A stretch of DNA of 30,773 bases from Peptostreptococcaceae bacterium. Its GTDB lineage: Bacteria; Bacillota; Clostridia; Peptostreptococcales; Anaerovoracaceae. This document shows, one piece after another, positions 29,315 through 30,773 of the stretch. Numbering within the stretch: position 1 is the stretch's first letter; the number at the start of each line of letters is the position of its first letter. The stretch is from the NCBI GenBank assembly GCA_016650115.1, contig JAENWI010000001.1, positions 1-30,773 of the forward strand, given 5' to 3'. The translations under genes and the position numbers were made by a program. The notes below the pieces were generated by a model. It saw only the letters and a list, made by a program, of their open reading frames with translations. It was not told the DNA's origin and ran no database searches.

Positions 29315-30773
29315 TTGAATTACAGTCAGAAACTTAACAAAAATCAGCATAGGGAAATTTGGTATGAATACTGTAATTTTTTAGATCTCTCTATTGATGA
29401 ATATATGACAATACAAAACAGGCTTATGGATGAGCAGATGCAGTTATGGCTTCCAAGCGGGATTGGTCAGAAGTTTGTTAAAGGTAAGAGCATTAATTCA
29501 ATAGAAGATTTTCGAAAACAGGTTCCATTAACCACTTATATTGATTATGCTGATATACTAATTGGTAAAAGGAATGATATGCTGCCTGTAGAACCTGTTA
29601 TATGGCTACAGACCACTTGGGAAGGCGGAAAACATCCTTTAAAAGTTGCCCCATACACTGCCGGGATGCTTGATATATTTAAAAACAATTTAATGACAAT
29701 ATCTACTTTAGCATCCAGTAACCAATATAAAAAAACAAAACTGCAAAATGGAGACAAGGTGCTTTTTGGACTTGCTCCGCTTCCTTATGTAACGGGATTG
29801 TTTCCATTAGTTTTCGAAGAAGAAATAGATTTTGAATTTCTTCCGCCGATTAAAGATGCCCTGAATATGTCATTCGGTGAGCGTAATAAAATAGGTTTCT
29901 CTATGGGAATGGAACAGGGAATTGATGTCTTCTTTGGCATGAGTAGTGTAATTCATTACATAACTGAAAATTTTTCAAATATGCTTAAAAACGGTTCTTC
30001 CAGTCATTTATTTTCAAAAATATTAAAAATGTCACCTGTAATGATAGTCCGTTTTATAAAGGCAAAGTATGTTTGCAAAAAAGAAGGCCGGGCGATTAAA
30101 CCTTCTGATTTATTCAAACTAAAAGCGCTTGTATGCGCTGGAACTGACACTGCCTCATACAAAGAATCTTTAAAAGAAGCCTGGGGAGTTGATCCATTGG
30201 AAGCTTTTGCAGGAACAGAGGTTTCACTTTTAGGCACTGAAACCTTATTAAGAAATGGTATGGTTTTCTTTCCTGACAATTGTTTTTATGAATTTATTCC
30301 TGAAGAGGATGTATATAAAAATATGGATAATCCATCCTATGTTCCTCGCACGTTCCTGATGAACGAACTGATGACAGGACATAATTATGAATTGGTGGTA
30401 ACCGTTTTTAAAGGCGGTGCTTTTTCCAGATATAGAGTGGGGGACATGTTCAGATGTGTCAGCACAACAGGTGATCATACTACCAGTCTTCCAAAACTGA
30501 CTTCTCTGGATAGAGTTTCAGAGGTTATAGATATTGCAGGTTTTACGCGTATTACTGAAAATTCAATCAGCGATATAATAAGACTTTCGGGAATATCTAT
30601 AAAGCATTGGATTGCAAAAAAAGAATATGACTGTAAAAGAAGGCCGTTTCTACATCTTTATATAGAGATGGATCCCAATAATCTTCATTTAATAGCAGTC
30701 AATAAGCAGCTCATTAAAGAGCATTTGGAAGCTTACTTTAAATACTTTGATGCAGATTATAATGATTTGAAAA
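29315..30773 (+). CDS. GH3-like adenylate-forming enzyme (3' end outside window)
   Basis: An uninterrupted frame of 486 codons runs off the window end. The TTG start at 29315 has GAAGGTGAGGTG (29295-29306) upstream. Residues fit the GH3 acyl-acid amido synthetase family: FAGTEVSLLGTE (298-309), the YRVGD motif (373-377), and a hinge LDRVSEVIDIAGFTRITE (398-415). GH3 enzymes adenylate a carboxylic acid and pass it to an amine. The usual N-terminal phosphate loop SSGTT is replaced by QTTWEGGKHPLK (99-110), so ATP use may differ. It follows a membrane methyltransferase-like gene. The typical family length is about 550, so only the end is missing. Confidence 0.75.
   Translation, partial: MNYSQKLNKNQHREIWYEYCNFLDLSIDEYMTIQNRLMDEQMQLWLPSGIGQKFVKGKSINSIEDFRKQVPLTTYIDYADILIGKRNDMLPVEPVIWLQTTWEGGKHPLKVAPYTAGMLDIFKNNLMTISTLASSNQYKKTKLQNGDKVLFGLAPLPYVTGLFPLVFEEEIDFEFLPPIKDALNMSFGERNKIGFSMGMEQGIDVFFGMSSVIHYITENFSNMLKNGSSSHLFSKILKMSPVMIVRFIKAKYVCKKEGRAIKPSDLFKLKALVCAGTDTASYKESLKEAWGVDPLEAFAGTEVSLLGTETLLRNGMVFFPDNCFYEFIPEEDVYKNMDNPSYVPRTFLMNELMTGHNYELVVTVFKGGAFSRYRVGDMFRCVSTTGDHTTSLPKLTSLDRVSEVIDIAGFTRITENSISDIIRLSGISIKHWIAKKEYDCKRRPFLHLYIEMDPNNLHLIAVNKQLIKEHLEAYFKYFDADYNDLK

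Overview
The window reads as chromosomal DNA of a low-GC, anaerobic Gram-positive bacterium of the Clostridia. The support is AT-rich genes with strong AGGAGG-type ribosome binding sites, TTG and GTG starts, a class III fructose-1,6-bisphosphatase, an AbrB gene in the tmk-holB-ricT neighbourhood, and a complete rnfCDGEAB operon in the order seen in acetogens and other clostridia. Genus cannot be fixed from the sequence.

Layout. (1) Positions 1-530 hold the 3' end of a 5S rRNA gene and its terminator. They are followed by an unusual spacer with pieces of the same 5S gene, two tandem 79-bp units whose hairpins carry compensatory changes, two more hairpins and a second near-identical terminator. 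(2) Positions 820-12144 are a carbohydrate locus: a ROK kinase, a LacI-type regulator, a Gfo/Idh dehydrogenase, a phosphoheptose-isomerase-like SIS domain fused to a HAD phosphatase, a deoxyhypusine-synthase-like protein, an HldE/RfaE-like PfkB kinase, a ribose/xylose-type ABC importer (lipoprotein, double ATPase, permease) and a TIM-barrel sugar isomerase. Two near-identical 14-bp operators mark the two transcription blocks. (3) Positions 12288-16248 hold a small membrane peptide, tmk, holB, ricT, a tRNA methyltransferase gene, a DUF948-like membrane protein and abrB. (4) Positions 16390-21911 hold murA, fbp (class III), and the methionine genes metY and metA. (5) Positions 22146-27191 are the Rnf complex. 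(6) Positions 27175-30773 hold a glycine-rich hypothetical protein, tRNA-Arg(ACG), a GNAT acetyltransferase, an isoprenylcysteine-methyltransferase-like membrane protein and a GH3-like adenylate-forming enzyme cut by the window end.

How the parts work together. The sugar locus is the most novel part. It joins enzymes resembling the first steps of ADP/GDP-heptose formation (isomerase, kinase, phosphatase) to a high-affinity importer, a dehydrogenase and an isomerase, with no nucleotidyltransferase. This suggests uptake and breakdown or salvage of an unusual sugar or sugar phosphate rather than cell-envelope synthesis; the substrate is unknown. MetA has Glu111, the acetyl-CoA-type residue, which fits the adjacent O-acetylhomoserine sulfhydrylase. 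Rnf would couple ferredoxin:NAD oxidoreduction to an ion gradient.
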